Shown in pieces: positions 8,057 to 17,367 of a stretch of 64,000 bases of DNA. Each line of letters starts with the position of its first letter. Position 1 is the first letter of the stretch. The stretch spans positions 558,001 to 622,000 of the forward strand of contig NZ_CANNGQ010000001.1 in NCBI RefSeq assembly GCF_947504145.1, read 5' to 3'. Under the pieces are notes generated by a model. It was not told the DNA's origin. It was given only the letters and a program-made list of their open reading frames with translations, and searched no databases. This stretch comes from an uncultured Microbulbifer sp. Its GTDB lineage: Bacteria; Pseudomonadota; Gammaproteobacteria; Pseudomonadales; Cellvibrionaceae. A program made the translations under genes and the position numbers.

Positions 8057-8614
8057 CTTGTAGATTTCATAGGGCGCCTGACCTCCGTCTTCCGGATTGG
8101 GGAAAATATCGTGGATGGCGAGGAAGCCACCGGGCACGATATGCCGGCTCCAGCTGCGGTAATCACTGAGTGCCGCTTCCAGGGAGTGGCCACCATCAAT
8201 AAACACCAGCCCCAGGGGTGTATTCCAGTGGCGTGCGGCCACGGTTGATGGCGCTACCACCGGCACCACGTTCTCTTCAAGTCCGGCAGTGCGCATAGTA
8301 CTGCGGAAGTTGTGAAAACTGTCCATCAGCTGGCTGCGGTCGTCGAACAGTTCCCGATCGTGGTATTCCTCACCCGGTTGGTGCTCTTCCGAGCCGCGAT
8401 GGTGGTCAATGGCAAACAATGAGTTGTTCATCAGTTTACAGGCGCTGCCCAGATACACCGTGGATTTTCCGCAATAACTACCGACTTCCAGTACCGGCCC
8501 GAGGTCACTGGCTTCTGCGGCCAGCCGGTAGAGTGCTTCGCCTTCTGCGGGGTCGAGAAAGCCTTTGACCGCATTGATGTCGAGGGGGAGGTCGATAGGG
8601 TTGGAAGTTTCCAT
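7982..8614 (-). CDS. class I SAM-dependent methyltransferase (Methyltransf_24 type)
   Basis: This 210-residue protein carries VLEVGSYCGKSTVYLG near residue 40 (motif I), FAIDHHRGSEEHQ and LGLVFIDGGHSLEAALSDY, then GGFLAIHDIF. The FIDGGH and IHDIF elements mark the Methyltransf_24 group found in sugar O-methyltransferases and cephalosporin hydroxylase-like proteins. The His/Asp residues may bind a divalent metal. It is transcribed towards the toroid gene and the two reading frames overlap tail-to-tail over 7982-8056. It is divergent from the acyltransferase at 8757. A role in methylating a surface sugar is inference. Confidence 0.82.
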   Translation of the reverse strand: METSNPIDLPLDINAVKGFLDPAEGEALYRLAAEASDLGPVLEVGSYCGKSTVYLGSACKLMNNSLFAIDHHRGSEEHQPGEEYHDRELFDDRSQLMDSFHNFRSTMRTAGLEENVVPVVAPSTVAARHWNTPLGLVFIDGGHSLEAALSDYRSWSRHIVPGGFLAIHDIFPNPEDGGQAPYEIYKLALASGQFERVETVKTLGILRRIP

Positions 8615-8756
8615 GGTTTTTCAGACTCTGTTTCATGGCTGATTGAAGTGCGCACGACATTACCGGGGGGCACCAACCTTTGCAATGTGCTGGAGGGGCA
8701 GATCCCATGACGAAAAAACAAAAGCGTATAAAAACGTAACGCAACGGCGACATTAC

Positions 8757-9479
8757 ATGCGAAAGGATCATAGACCATATTGGCTCAAGCGCCTGTTGCT
8801 GCGGTTCCGCAACTGGCGATGCCGCCACTTTTTACTGCCACAGTTTGATGCTATCGGCCGTGAGCCGGAGATCATGCATCCGTCTTCGGTTAAGGTATTC
8901 GGCAGTCATATTCGCCTGGGGAATTTCCCGCACCTGATTTCAACACCGGACAACTGTATTCGTCTCACCGCCATGGGGCACCGCGGCGGGGAGGCGACAA
9001 TCACCATTGGCGACTATGTGCTGATATCTCCCGGCGTGCGCATCTCCGCCGGCCAATCCATCACCCTCGGTGATGCCTGTATGATTGCCGCCAACGTATA
9101 CATCTCCGATTCCGATTGGCACGGCCTCTATAATCGCACCCGCCCGTTCCGCTGCACAGCCCCCATCGCTATTGGCAACAACGTCTGGATTGGCGACAGC
9201 GCCATCATCTGCAAGGGTGTCTCTATTGGGGATAACGCGGTTGTCGGTGCTGGCAGTGTGGTCACCCGGAACGTGCCCGCCAACGCGGTGGTAGCCGGCA
9301 ACCCGGCGCGGGAAATCAAGCAGATCAACCCGCGCCGCCGGATGATCACACGCGAGGCCCTGTTTGCGGACAGCTTCCGACAGGCGCACAATCTGGATGA
9401 ATTGGATAAAATGCTGCTCACAGGCAATAGCCTGTTGGGGTGGCTGCGGTCTGTATTGCTGCCGCGGCGAGGAGACTGA
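8757..9479 (+). CDS. left-handed beta-helix (hexapeptide repeat) acyltransferase
   Basis: From the ATG at 8757 the product has 240 residues. A basic N-terminus ([13 protein letters not shown]) is followed by hexapeptide repeats, for example [35 protein letters not shown] and [15 protein letters not shown], ending [13 protein letters not shown], the typical end of LbH acetyltransferases. The DSDWHG segment holds the probable catalytic His. Such enzymes acylate sugars using acyl-CoA in the cytoplasm. The start is uncertain because no strong ribosome site is visible; an in-frame ATG at 8643 would add 38 residues without family character. The location fits glycan decoration. Confidence 0.83.
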   Translation: MRKDHRPYWLKRLLLRFRNWRCRHFLLPQFDAIGREPEIMHPSSVKVFGSHIRLGNFPHLISTPDNCIRLTAMGHRGGEATITIGDYVLISPGVRISAGQSITLGDACMIAANVYISDSDWHGLYNRTRPFRCTAPIAIGNNVWIGDSAIICKGVSIGDNAVVGAGSVVTRNVPANAVVAGNPAREIKQINPRRRMITREALFADSFRQAHNLDELDKMLLTGNSLLGWLRSVLLPRRGD

Positions 9480-9533
9480 GTGCGTTAGCGCTCAAGGGTC
9501 TCACAACGAGTCTTTTTGGGAAGTCGAATATAA

Positions 9534-10043
9534 ATGCAGAAACAGGGCAGCGTTGTACTGATCGGGATGCCGGGTGCCGGCAAGAGCACACTGGGCGTGC
9601 TGCTGGCGAAAGAGCTGGCAAAAGATTTTGTGGATACGGACGTGTTGATTCAGCTGCGGGAAGACAAGACCCTGCAGGAGATCATGAACGAAACCGACTA
9701 CCTCAATCTGCGCCGAATTGAGGGCGAGGTAATTGCGGAAGCCAACTTGCCCAACCACGTGATCGCCACCGGCGGCAGCGTGGTGTACAGCGAAGAGGGC
9801 ATGCACAATCTGCTCAAGTTCGGCCCGGCGGTATTTCTCAACTGCTCCGCCGAAGAACTGCGCCGCAGAATCCACAACTATGAAAGCCGCGGTATTGCCA
9901 AGGCGCCGGGGCAGAGCTTTGGCGAACTGTTTGAAGAGCGCCAGGCGCTGTATCGGCGCTATGCGGATATCGTGGTGGAGTGCGACGGGCAGGATCTTGA
10001 GCAGGTGCTCGCCCAGGTGGTGGATAAGCTGGAAGTGGGTTGA
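9534..10043 (+). CDS. shikimate kinase-like protein
   Basis: This 169-residue P-loop kinase has Walker A GMPGAGKST at 11-19, the shikimate-contact Asp36 in DTD, Arg60 in LRRIE, GGS at 80-82 and Arg136 in ERQALY, matching the shikimate kinase pattern. Two positions differ from typical AroK: the third Gly of GGG is Ser, and the lid sequence RPLL is replaced by RGIA at 119-122. It is not next to aroB, where the housekeeping aroK usually sits. It may be a paralogue acting on another small hydroxylated substrate, or a functional shikimate kinase. GGGAAG lies upstream of the ATG. Confidence 0.75.
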   Translation: MQKQGSVVLIGMPGAGKSTLGVLLAKELAKDFVDTDVLIQLREDKTLQEIMNETDYLNLRRIEGEVIAEANLPNHVIATGGSVVYSEEGMHNLLKFGPAVFLNCSAEELRRRIHNYESRGIAKAPGQSFGELFEERQALYRRYADIVVECDGQDLEQVLAQVVDKLEVG

Positions 10044-10086
10044 AGATGCCTGGCCGCCACAAAATGCGGCCAGAGCATCAAATACA

Positions 10087-10557
10087 TTAGAGAGGCAGTT
10101 GCGTCGTGTATTTGACCTGCTTCAATGCAAAGGTGGAGTTCACCGAGGCCACATTCGGCAGGTGAACCAGCGAGCGCTTCAGCAGCTGCTCGTAGTGCTC
10201 CACGCTGTCGACCACCACGCGCAGAACATAGTCTTTATCCCCACTGGTGGAATAGCACTCCACCACTTCCTGCACATCCTGTACTGCAGACTCAAAATTG
10301 TTCAATGAGTCCTCGTCGTGGTTGTGAATGGTCACATAGCAGTATACTGTGACTCCGAGGTCAAGTTTGCGTGGATCCAGGAGGGTGACGCGGCCACGGA
10401 TGATGCCTTCCGCCTCGAGGCGCTTGATGCGACGCCAGCACGGCGTGTGAGACAGGCCCACCTTGTCTCCCAGCTCAGCCATGGAATAATCGGCGTTTTC
10501 CTGCAGCGCCCGCAGAATCTTGCGGTCGAAATCATCCAGGTCTGTTGAGCGCTTCAT
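10087..10557 (-). CDS. Lrp/AsnC family transcriptional regulator
   Basis: This 156-residue protein starts LDDFDRKILRALQENADYS, the AsnC-type winged HTH, with recognition helix LSHTPCWRRIKRLE, and has the C-terminal RAM ligand-binding fold (VTVYCYVTI, ECYSTSGDKDYVLRVVV). Such proteins form dimers or octamers and respond to amino acids. A strong AGGATAGGAG ribosome site precedes the ATG. It is divergent from the indolepyruvate oxidoreductase gene and probably controls it in response to an aromatic or branched amino acid; this is inferred from position only. Confidence 0.92.
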   Translation of the reverse strand: MKRSTDLDDFDRKILRALQENADYSMAELGDKVGLSHTPCWRRIKRLEAEGIIRGRVTLLDPRKLDLGVTVYCYVTIHNHDEDSLNNFESAVQDVQEVVECYSTSGDKDYVLRVVVDSVEHYEQLLKRSLVHLPNVASVNSTFALKQVKYTTQLPL

Positions 10558-10644
10558 ATAAACTCCTATCCTACATTTTCTGCTTTGGCCGAGATGGCTG
10601 TCATAATTTTACGCGCAAACTTGTAAATAAAGCAATGTCTCATT

Positions 10645-10657
10645 GTGCTTTAAGCAC
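10645..10657. promoter_or_regulatory. palindrome in the Lrp/oxidoreductase divergent region
   Basis: GTGCTT at 10645-10650 and AAGCAC at 10652-10657 form a perfect inverted repeat around one T. It sits between the divergent regulator and its presumed target, so it is a candidate Lrp/AsnC site. Confidence 0.35.
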
Positions 10658-10829
10658 TAGTATGACTTGACCACGCCGTCGCTGACTCAGGCCGCCCTAC
10701 AATAATTCGATTAAATCGGCGCCAAGGCCAGCGACGCGCGCCTCGAATGACAATAACTCGAATCACAATAGTTGGCCGATGCCCGCGTTCACAGCGGGCA
10801 CCAGACACCAGCGGGAAAGAAGTAGGCGT

Positions 10830-13800
10830 ATGAGCGAGCAAAAAGTGAATACCGATTCTCAGGCAGTCACTACTCAGACAGATACCAGTCAGGCAAGTGC
10901 CAGCCAGATGGACCCGAGTAAAAAGGTCTCTCTGGACGATCGATACACTATTCAGGAAGGACGCGTGCTCCTTTCCGGTATTCAGGCCCTTGTACGCCTG
11001 CCTATCGACCAGATGCGAATTGACCGCGCCCGTGGCTTGAATACCGCCACCTTTATCTCCGGCTACCGGGGCTCTCCACTCGGTGGCTACGACCAGCAAC
11101 TGTCCCGCGCCGGGAAACTTCTCGACGAATACAATATCCGCTTCGTACCCGGTGTAAACGAAGAGCTTGCGGCAACTTCTGTCTGGGGCTCGCAACAGGT
11201 CGGCCTGTTTGACGGTGCCGAAGTCGACGGGGTTTGCGGTATCTGGTACGGGAAAACCCCGGGTGTCGATCGCTCCTGCGATGCTTTCCGTCACGCCAAT
11301 GCCGCCGGGTCCTCACCCAAGGGCGGGGCACTGATCATCTCCGGTGACGACCACGGGTGTAAATCCTCGTCCTATCCGGGGCAGTCTGAGTTCGCCTTTG
11401 TGGACATGCATATTCCGGTGCTGAACCCGGCCACCGTACAGGAAGTACTGGACTATGGGCTGTATGGCCTGGAGCTCTCTCGCTTCAGTGGCTGCTGGGT
11501 TGCGATGATCACCCTTGCGGAAAATATGGACAGCTCGTCGACGGTGGAAGTAAACCCTGCGGCGGTCTCGTTCGAGTACCCCGAAATAGAACGCCCGGCC
11601 GGCGGGCTCAATATTCGCAAACAGGACAACCCCCTCGAACAGGAAGAGCGGCTGTGGCGCTACAAGCGGCCGGCCGCGCTGGCGTTTGCGCGCGCCAACC
11701 AGCTGAACAAGCTGGTGCTGGATAACCCCCAGGCAACGCTTGGCATCGTTACTGCCGGCAAGGCCCACCTGGATCTGATGCAGGCCTTCGAGGATATGGG
11801 GATCGACGAGGAGGGTGCCCGAGCGCTGGGCATTCGCATACTCAAAGTCGGCATGACCTACCCGCTGGATGTGCCTGGAATCCAGGAATTTGCACGCGGG
11901 TTGGACAGCCTGCTGGTACTGGAAGAAAAGCGCAGCCTGATGGAAGTGCAGCTGAAAGAAGAGCTGTACAACGTGCACCTGAGAGACCCGAATTTCCCGC
12001 GGATTCTCGGTAAGGTCGACGAGCACGATAAGCCGCTGCTCCCCATGTACGGCGAATTGTCTCCCGCCGTGGTTGCACAGGTGCTCGGCTATCTTCTGGG
12101 CGAAGAGAACCTGAACGAGCGAGCCAAACATCGCCTGATGCGACTGGATGCTCTGGCGGAGCGGATTTCCGCTCAGGCGGGCTCCAGCGTTGCGCGCCTG
12201 CCCATGTTCTGTGCCGGTTGCCCGCACAACCGTTCCACCCGCGTGCCGGAGGGGAGCCGCGCGCTCGCCGGAATTGGCTGTCACTACATGGCCCAATGGC
12301 TGGACCGGGAAACCTTCACCTTTACCCAGATGGGGGCCGAGGGCGTGAACTGGATCGGCCAGGCGGCATTTACCAGTGAGCCCCACGTTTTCGTCAACCT
12401 TGGGGATGGGACTTACTTCCACTCCGGAATTCTCGCCATTCGCGCCGCCGTGGCTGCGAAAGTAAATATCACCTACAAAATCCTGTTCAACGACGCCGTC
12501 GCCATGACCGGTGGTCAGCCCCACGATGGAGAGCTGCACCCGGATATGATCTGCCGCCAGGTGCTGGCAGAAGGGGTGAACCGGGTGGTGCTGGTGATGG
12601 ACGACACCGACAAGTACAAGGGGGCGCTCAGCTTCCCACGTGAAGTGGAGATTCGCCACCGCGACCATATGCCCGCGGTGATGAACGAGCTGCGCGAAGC
12701 ACCCGGTTGTACCGTCATCGTCTATGACCAGACCTGCGCCACCGAGCTGCGCCGCAAGCGCAAGCGCGGTCTGCTGCCCAAGGCGGAAGGGCGCCCGTTT
12801 ATCAATGAGCTGGTATGCGAAGGTTGTGGTGACTGTGTCACCCAGTCCAGCTGTATTGCGGTAGAAAAAGTGGATACCGCGCTGGGTGATAAGCGCCGTA
12901 TCAATCAGACTTCGTGCAACCAGGATATGTCGTGCGTAAACGGTTTCTGCCCGTCTTTTGTGACCGTGAAGGGTGGCAAGCTGAACAAGCGGGCCGGCGT
13001 GGGTGACGCCCTGTGTCAGGAGGCCGAGAAGCTGCGCTCCCCGGAGTTGCCGGATCTTTCCGAGCCCTTCAACCTGCTGGTGACGGGTGTTGGCGGCACC
13101 GGCGTGGTGACCATTGGCGCACTGCTGGCAATGGCGGCACATATTGAAGAGAAGGCCTGTAGCACGCTCGATCAGACCGGCCTCGCTCAGAAGGGTGGCG
13201 CGGTGTATTCCCACGTGCGGTTTGCCGATAGCCCTGAGTCTCTGAAGGCCGTGCGCATTTCCGACGGCCGCGCCGACGCACTCATGGCCTGCGACCTGAT
13301 CGCCGCCGGCAACCTCTCCGCGAGCCTGGCCAAGCTGGATGAAACCCACAGCCGGGCCGTGGTGAACACCCATCTGAGCCCCACGGCGGCGTCCGTGCTC
13401 GGGCGTGAAGATATCCACTCACCACAGGCGGTGCTGGATACCATCAAGGATGCGGTGCAGGTGCTGGACGTGGTCGAGGGGCATACCCTCACCAAGGCCG
13501 CGCTGGGGGATACCCTGGCGGCCAATATTTTCATGCTCGGCTATGCCTGGCAGAAGGGCCTGATTCCCCTGGGGCTGGATGCCCTGCGCGAAGCCATTCG
13601 CCTGAATGGCGTGGCGGTGGAAGGCAATCTGCAGGGGCTCGCCGCCGGGCGACTGGCCGCAGAGGACCGTGCGGCATTGGAGCGACTGCTGTCCTGCGAC
13701 GAAGAACAGGTGATTCCGCAGGGCTTGGAGGCGGTTGTGGCGCATCGAGTCGCGCACCTTACCGGCTACCAGAGCGCGGCGCTGGCGCGCCGCTATCGCG

Positions 13801-14426
13801 CACTGGTCGACAAGGTAAAAGGCGCCGAAATTCTCAAGGTGCCGGGCAGCGAGGCGTTGGCCGAGGTGGTTGCGCGCAATTACGCGAAGCTGCTTTCCTA
13901 CAAGGATGAATACGAGGTGGCGCGGCTGTACAGTGATGGCCGGTTTATCGAATCTCTGAAAGAAAACTTTGCCGGCGACTTTGAGCTGGAATTCAATATG
14001 GCACCGCCGCTGCTGAGCCCGTTCGACAAGAGCCTGGGGCGCCCGCGCAAGCTCAAGTTCGGTGGCTGGATGCACAAGGCGTTTGGTGTGCTGGCTCGAC
14101 TCAAGTTTCTGCGCGGTACCGCACTGGATGTGTTCGGCTATACCGCTGAGCGTAAAATGGAGCGGGCACTGATCAGCGAGTATGAAAAACTGGTGGATGA
14201 AGTGGTCGGCCGGTTGAATGCGGAGAACCATGCAGCCGCGATCCAACTGCTCAACTATCCGGACCAGATCCGAGGCTATGGCCTGATCAAAGACAAAAAT
14301 GTGGAACTGGCAAAAGAGGCTCGCGCGGTTTCTCTGGAGCGTTTTTACAACCCGAGGGCAGAATTGGAAGACGCGGCTACCGAAGTGGAAGTATTTGATC
14401 CTGCCAAGGCGCAGCAGGTCGGCTGA
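10830..14426 (+). CDS. fused indolepyruvate:ferredoxin oxidoreductase (IorA-IorB type)
   Basis: This 1198-residue enzyme decarboxylates aryl (or branched) 2-oxo acids to acyl-CoA with reduction of ferredoxin, in amino acid catabolism. An alpha-like pyrimidine domain (about 40-440) with TFISGYRGSPLGGYD is followed by CAGCPHNRST at 461, a TPP-binding domain with GDGTYFHSGILAIRAA, a ferredoxin-like cluster segment CEGCGDC at 663-669, and a C-terminal gamma domain from about 748 with VTGVGGTGVVTIG. Fusion of the IorA and IorB parts is common in proteobacteria. The ATG at 10830 is preferred; one at 10779 would add 17 non-conserved residues. It is divergent from an Lrp/AsnC regulator. Confidence 0.9.
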   Translation: MSEQKVNTDSQAVTTQTDTSQASASQMDPSKKVSLDDRYTIQEGRVLLSGIQALVRLPIDQMRIDRARGLNTATFISGYRGSPLGGYDQQLSRAGKLLDEYNIRFVPGVNEELAATSVWGSQQVGLFDGAEVDGVCGIWYGKTPGVDRSCDAFRHANAAGSSPKGGALIISGDDHGCKSSSYPGQSEFAFVDMHIPVLNPATVQEVLDYGLYGLELSRFSGCWVAMITLAENMDSSSTVEVNPAAVSFEYPEIERPAGGLNIRKQDNPLEQEERLWRYKRPAALAFARANQLNKLVLDNPQATLGIVTAGKAHLDLMQAFEDMGIDEEGARALGIRILKVGMTYPLDVPGIQEFARGLDSLLVLEEKRSLMEVQLKEELYNVHLRDPNFPRILGKVDEHDKPLLPMYGELSPAVVAQVLGYLLGEENLNERAKHRLMRLDALAERISAQAGSSVARLPMFCAGCPHNRSTRVPEGSRALAGIGCHYMAQWLDRETFTFTQMGAEGVNWIGQAAFTSEPHVFVNLGDGTYFHSGILAIRAAVAAKVNITYKILFNDAVAMTGGQPHDGELHPDMICRQVLAEGVNRVVLVMDDTDKYKGALSFPREVEIRHRDHMPAVMNELREAPGCTVIVYDQTCATELRRKRKRGLLPKAEGRPFINELVCEGCGDCVTQSSCIAVEKVDTALGDKRRINQTSCNQDMSCVNGFCPSFVTVKGGKLNKRAGVGDALCQEAEKLRSPELPDLSEPFNLLVTGVGGTGVVTIGALLAMAAHIEEKACSTLDQTGLAQKGGAVYSHVRFADSPESLKAVRISDGRADALMACDLIAAGNLSASLAKLDETHSRAVVNTHLSPTAASVLGREDIHSPQAVLDTIKDAVQVLDVVEGHTLTKAALGDTLAANIFMLGYAWQKGLIPLGLDALREAIRLNGVAVEGNLQGLAAGRLAAEDRAALERLLSCDEEQVIPQGLEAVVAHRVAHLTGYQSAALARRYRALVDKVKGAEILKVPGSEALAEVVARNYAKLLSYKDEYEVARLYSDGRFIESLKENFAGDFELEFNMAPPLLSPFDKSLGRPRKLKFGGWMHKAFGVLARLKFLRGTALDVFGYTAERKMERALISEYEKLVDEVVGRLNAENHAAAIQLLNYPDQIRGYGLIKDKNVELAKEARAVSLERFYNPRAELEDAATEVEVFDPAKAQQVG

Positions 14427-14450
14427 CTCCTGTAAATAAGAGCGGTAAAC

Positions 14451-14486
14451 AAAAAATGGCGAGCTGATTAGCTCGCCATTTTTTTT
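14451..14486. terminator. bidirectional Rho-independent terminator
   Basis: ATGGCGAGC pairs with GCTCGCCAT around a 6-base loop, with an A-run before and a T-run after, so it works on both strands. It separates the convergent oxidoreductase and porin genes. Confidence 0.93.
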
Positions 14487-14514
14487 GCGTTCAGAGTTTT
14501 AGGTTTGCGTTACC

Positions 14515-15756
14515 TTACCAGTTGACCTGCGCGCGCAAACCAAACTGGTTGGTACCGTCGCCGGTGAAGTCGTCGTCACCAAAAATAAAGTTCGCCATAA
14601 AGCGTACATTGCGGTTGGCGTAGAAGTTCAGGCCGATCGTCGTGCTACTGGCCTGCAGGTTTTGGATGTCCCTGTTTTCCATGGTGTCGTAGCGCGCGGT
14701 CAGTTCCCATGCGCCGCCCCACAGGCCGGTACCAGCAGGTTTCGCGGAACCGAATGCACCGCGCTTTGTGCTGTACTTTTTGTGCTCACCGGTGATCATC
14801 CAGCTGCCCTGCACATACCACGTATGTACATTCTGATCGGCGATATAGCAGCCGAACTGCGGGTCACAGGCGAAGGGAGTAGGGGCGCCATACCAGTCTT
14901 CAAACTCGGCTTCCGAAACATAGTAATCCCCGTCGAAACCGCCCACGGTGTATTCCGACTGCACATACAGGGGGCCGTAGCTGCCGGCCAGTTCCAGTGC
15001 GGCAGTGGTGGCGTGGCCACCCAGGTCACCGGGGGTGACGGCCATCAGCTGGCTGGGGCCGCGGCGACCGGCGTAATCCGCTTCTGCAGTCAAGTCACTG
15101 GAGTTTTGATTGGCATTCTCAAAGCTGATGGAAGTGCCCATATGGAAGGTGGCCAAATCCGTATTGATGGGGTGCCAGGCCAGCCGACCGGCCGCACCGA
15201 CGCCTTCGTTGCGCGGGGTGCTGGCGTCGCGGAGGTTGAATGCCATCATACCCATCGTGAAGCAGTCCATAACACCGGTCCAGCCGATACCCTGTTGGAA
15301 CTGGTTGCCATCGTACAGGCCGGTGGCACTGGAAAACGGGCGTTCCAAAAAGGTCAGCTCGTTGGAACTGGTCATTTCCGCCATGGAGCGGAACGGTTTG
15401 AACTGGCCGATGCGCACTTCGCCGTTGAGAAACTTGTGCGAAAGGAATACATCGCGGAAGCCGCTGTGGGTGTCGCCTCCAGCGAAATCCTGCTCGAGCA
15501 CGTAGCCCCAGTCGTAGATGTTGCCCTTCAGGGTGATCCGCGCCCGACGAAATTCCGTGGTACTCACCGGGTCTTCGATATCCGTATCAAACAGGTAGGT
15601 GTCAAAGTGGATGCGCCCCCCCAGGGATGCAGAGAAGTTGCCGTCATCAGAAGTGATTTTCAGCCCACCTTTGGTTTCTGCCTGATCGGCTGCTGCTGTG
15701 CCCGAGAGCAGGCTGGTCAGAGTGATGGCCATCAGGCTCTTCTGGAAGGGTTGCAT
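14515..15756 (-). CDS. porin of the OprO/OprP-like family, copy 1
   Basis: The ATG at 15756 follows AGGAAT and opens a 413-residue protein with a signal peptide ending GTAAA; longer in-frame starts only extend into untypical sequence. The mature part begins with a short charged stretch and then DGNFSASLGGRIHFDTYLF, with STTEFRRARITLKG, VRIGQFKPFRSMAEMTSSNE and the C-terminal FGLRAQVNW ending in Trp, features of 16-stranded phosphate-selective-type porins. A paralogue lies 258 bases upstream on the same strand. The substrate cannot be read from sequence. Confidence 0.85.
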   Translation of the reverse strand: MQPFQKSLMAITLTSLLSGTAAADQAETKGGLKITSDDGNFSASLGGRIHFDTYLFDTDIEDPVSTTEFRRARITLKGNIYDWGYVLEQDFAGGDTHSGFRDVFLSHKFLNGEVRIGQFKPFRSMAEMTSSNELTFLERPFSSATGLYDGNQFQQGIGWTGVMDCFTMGMMAFNLRDASTPRNEGVGAAGRLAWHPINTDLATFHMGTSISFENANQNSSDLTAEADYAGRRGPSQLMAVTPGDLGGHATTAALELAGSYGPLYVQSEYTVGGFDGDYYVSEAEFEDWYGAPTPFACDPQFGCYIADQNVHTWYVQGSWMITGEHKKYSTKRGAFGSAKPAGTGLWGGAWELTARYDTMENRDIQNLQASSTTIGLNFYANRNVRFMANFIFGDDDFTGDGTNQFGLRAQVNW

Positions 15757-16014
15757 GTCGATTCCTAGTAAGTTTGAAGTGTCGATGGCGGCGGATTGTA
15801 GCAGCATCATATTTCTGTCAGAAATTGGAAACATTTTTGAAACAGAGAAAACCCATAAAATTAAATATTGCTGAATGTAACAATATTGAAATATATGTGT
15901 TGTAGGGGCTGTGTAGATTTGGGGGGCGGCAGGAGGCGGAAGCGGTTTTACTCTGCCGTTTTCCGGCGTTTTTTACCAGTATTTTTCAAAAGTGCTTTTT
16001 GATAACAGGCCTGC

Positions 16015-17277
16015 TCACCAGTGAATTTGCGCGCGAATACCCAGCTGGTTCGTGCTGTCACCGGTAAAGTCGTCGTCACCGAATGTCAGGTTTAGCATGA
16101 ATCGCACGTTTGAACTCGGGTAGTAGTTTAGACCGAGGATAGTACTGCTGGCCTGAAGCCCGGGGATATCTCGGTTTTCTCCGACGTCATATCGCAAGGC
16201 AATTTCCCAGGTGCCGCCCAGCCAACCGTTTAGCGCGGGTTTTGCTGCCTTGAATACGCCTCTATTTTTTACGTAGGGCTTGTGCTCCCCGGTGAGCATC
16301 CAGCTCCCCTGCACATACCAACTGTGAAGATTTTGATCGCGGATATAGCAGCCGGTGGCGGGATCGCATGGAAAGGGAGCTGGGGCATCAAATTCATGAA
16401 TAAAACTTGCTTCGCTCAGGTAGTAATTACCTTGGTATTGCGCAACAACATACTCCGCCTGCGCGTACAAGGGGCCGTAGGTTCCTGCGAGTTCAAGGCC
16501 GGCGGTGGTGACATGAGCGCCGGTATTGCCGGGAGTGAGAGCGAGTTGTTGTTGCGGTCCGCGCCGCCCGGCGTAGTCGATTTCAGCCGGCAGGTCTTCA
16601 CTATTCTGATTTGCGTTTTCAAAACTGACGGACGTCCCAAAATGTATCGTGCGTAAATCGTCATTGATCGGTGTCCAGGTAGTGCGCCCTGCCATACCTA
16701 CACCTTCGTTGCGCGGCGCGGCGGCATCGCGCAAATTGAATGCCATTAACCCGTATGTCAGGCACCGGGTATGTCCGAGCCAGCCGATACCTTGTTGGAA
16801 CTGCCGGTTTTCGTAGAGCCCGTTCCCACTGAACGGTCGTTCAATCATGGTGTAGTCGTTGGAGTTGGTCATCTCCGTCATCGAGCGGAAGGGTTTGAAC
16901 TGGCCGATATGCAACTCGCCACTCGGGAAGGTTCGGGCGAGATAAACGTTGCGAAAACCGCTGAGAGTATTGCCCGCAGCAAAGTCCTGTTCCAGAACGT
17001 ACTGCCAGTCGTAAATTTTTCCCTTGAGGATGATTCGAGCGCGACGGAATTCGGTAGTGGACGTGGGGTTTGCGATATCCGGGGCGAAGGCGTACAGATC
17101 GTAATGGATCATGCCGCCGAGTGAGGCCGAGAGATTGCCGTCGCGGGACTGGATTTCAAGCTGGCCTTTTGTGTTTGCTACGTCCTCGTTGGCGCTGACG
17201 GCGGGTGCCGTGCTTATGGTCGTGACGATAAGTGTGAGTCGGGAAATCGCTTCCGTCGTCGACGTGTTTTTTTTCAT
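16015..17277 (-). CDS. porin of the OprO/OprP-like family, copy 2
   Basis: This 420-residue outer membrane barrel is a clear paralogue of the gene at 14515-15756. Shared segments include STTEFRRARI, GQFKPFRSM, FQQGIGW, NLRDA and FENANQNS, and it ends GIRAQIHW. A Sec signal peptide ends near APAVSA. GGGAGAGGA precedes the ATG. It lies upstream in the same direction, with an AT-rich gap of 258 bases before copy 1, so the pair may be cotranscribed or separately regulated. Tandem copies suggest a local duplication followed by divergence in loops and signal peptides. Confidence 0.85.
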   Translation of the reverse strand: MKKNTSTTEAISRLTLIVTTISTAPAVSANEDVANTKGQLEIQSRDGNLSASLGGMIHYDLYAFAPDIANPTSTTEFRRARIILKGKIYDWQYVLEQDFAAGNTLSGFRNVYLARTFPSGELHIGQFKPFRSMTEMTNSNDYTMIERPFSGNGLYENRQFQQGIGWLGHTRCLTYGLMAFNLRDAAAPRNEGVGMAGRTTWTPINDDLRTIHFGTSVSFENANQNSEDLPAEIDYAGRRGPQQQLALTPGNTGAHVTTAGLELAGTYGPLYAQAEYVVAQYQGNYYLSEASFIHEFDAPAPFPCDPATGCYIRDQNLHSWYVQGSWMLTGEHKPYVKNRGVFKAAKPALNGWLGGTWEIALRYDVGENRDIPGLQASSTILGLNYYPSSNVRFMLNLTFGDDDFTGDSTNQLGIRAQIHW

Positions 17278-17367
17278 TTTCCAGAATCCTCTCCCTGGCG
17301 TTTATGTGCCGCCGCGAATAACCGGTACTCCAGGATAAGAGGATTCTAGTTGCAGGACGGCGAAGGG

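Noticed and set aside
11313-13418. 701-residue minus-strand open frame
   Set aside because: It lies wholly opposite the conserved oxidoreductase and is a GC-bias shadow with His/Gln-rich low-quality sequence.
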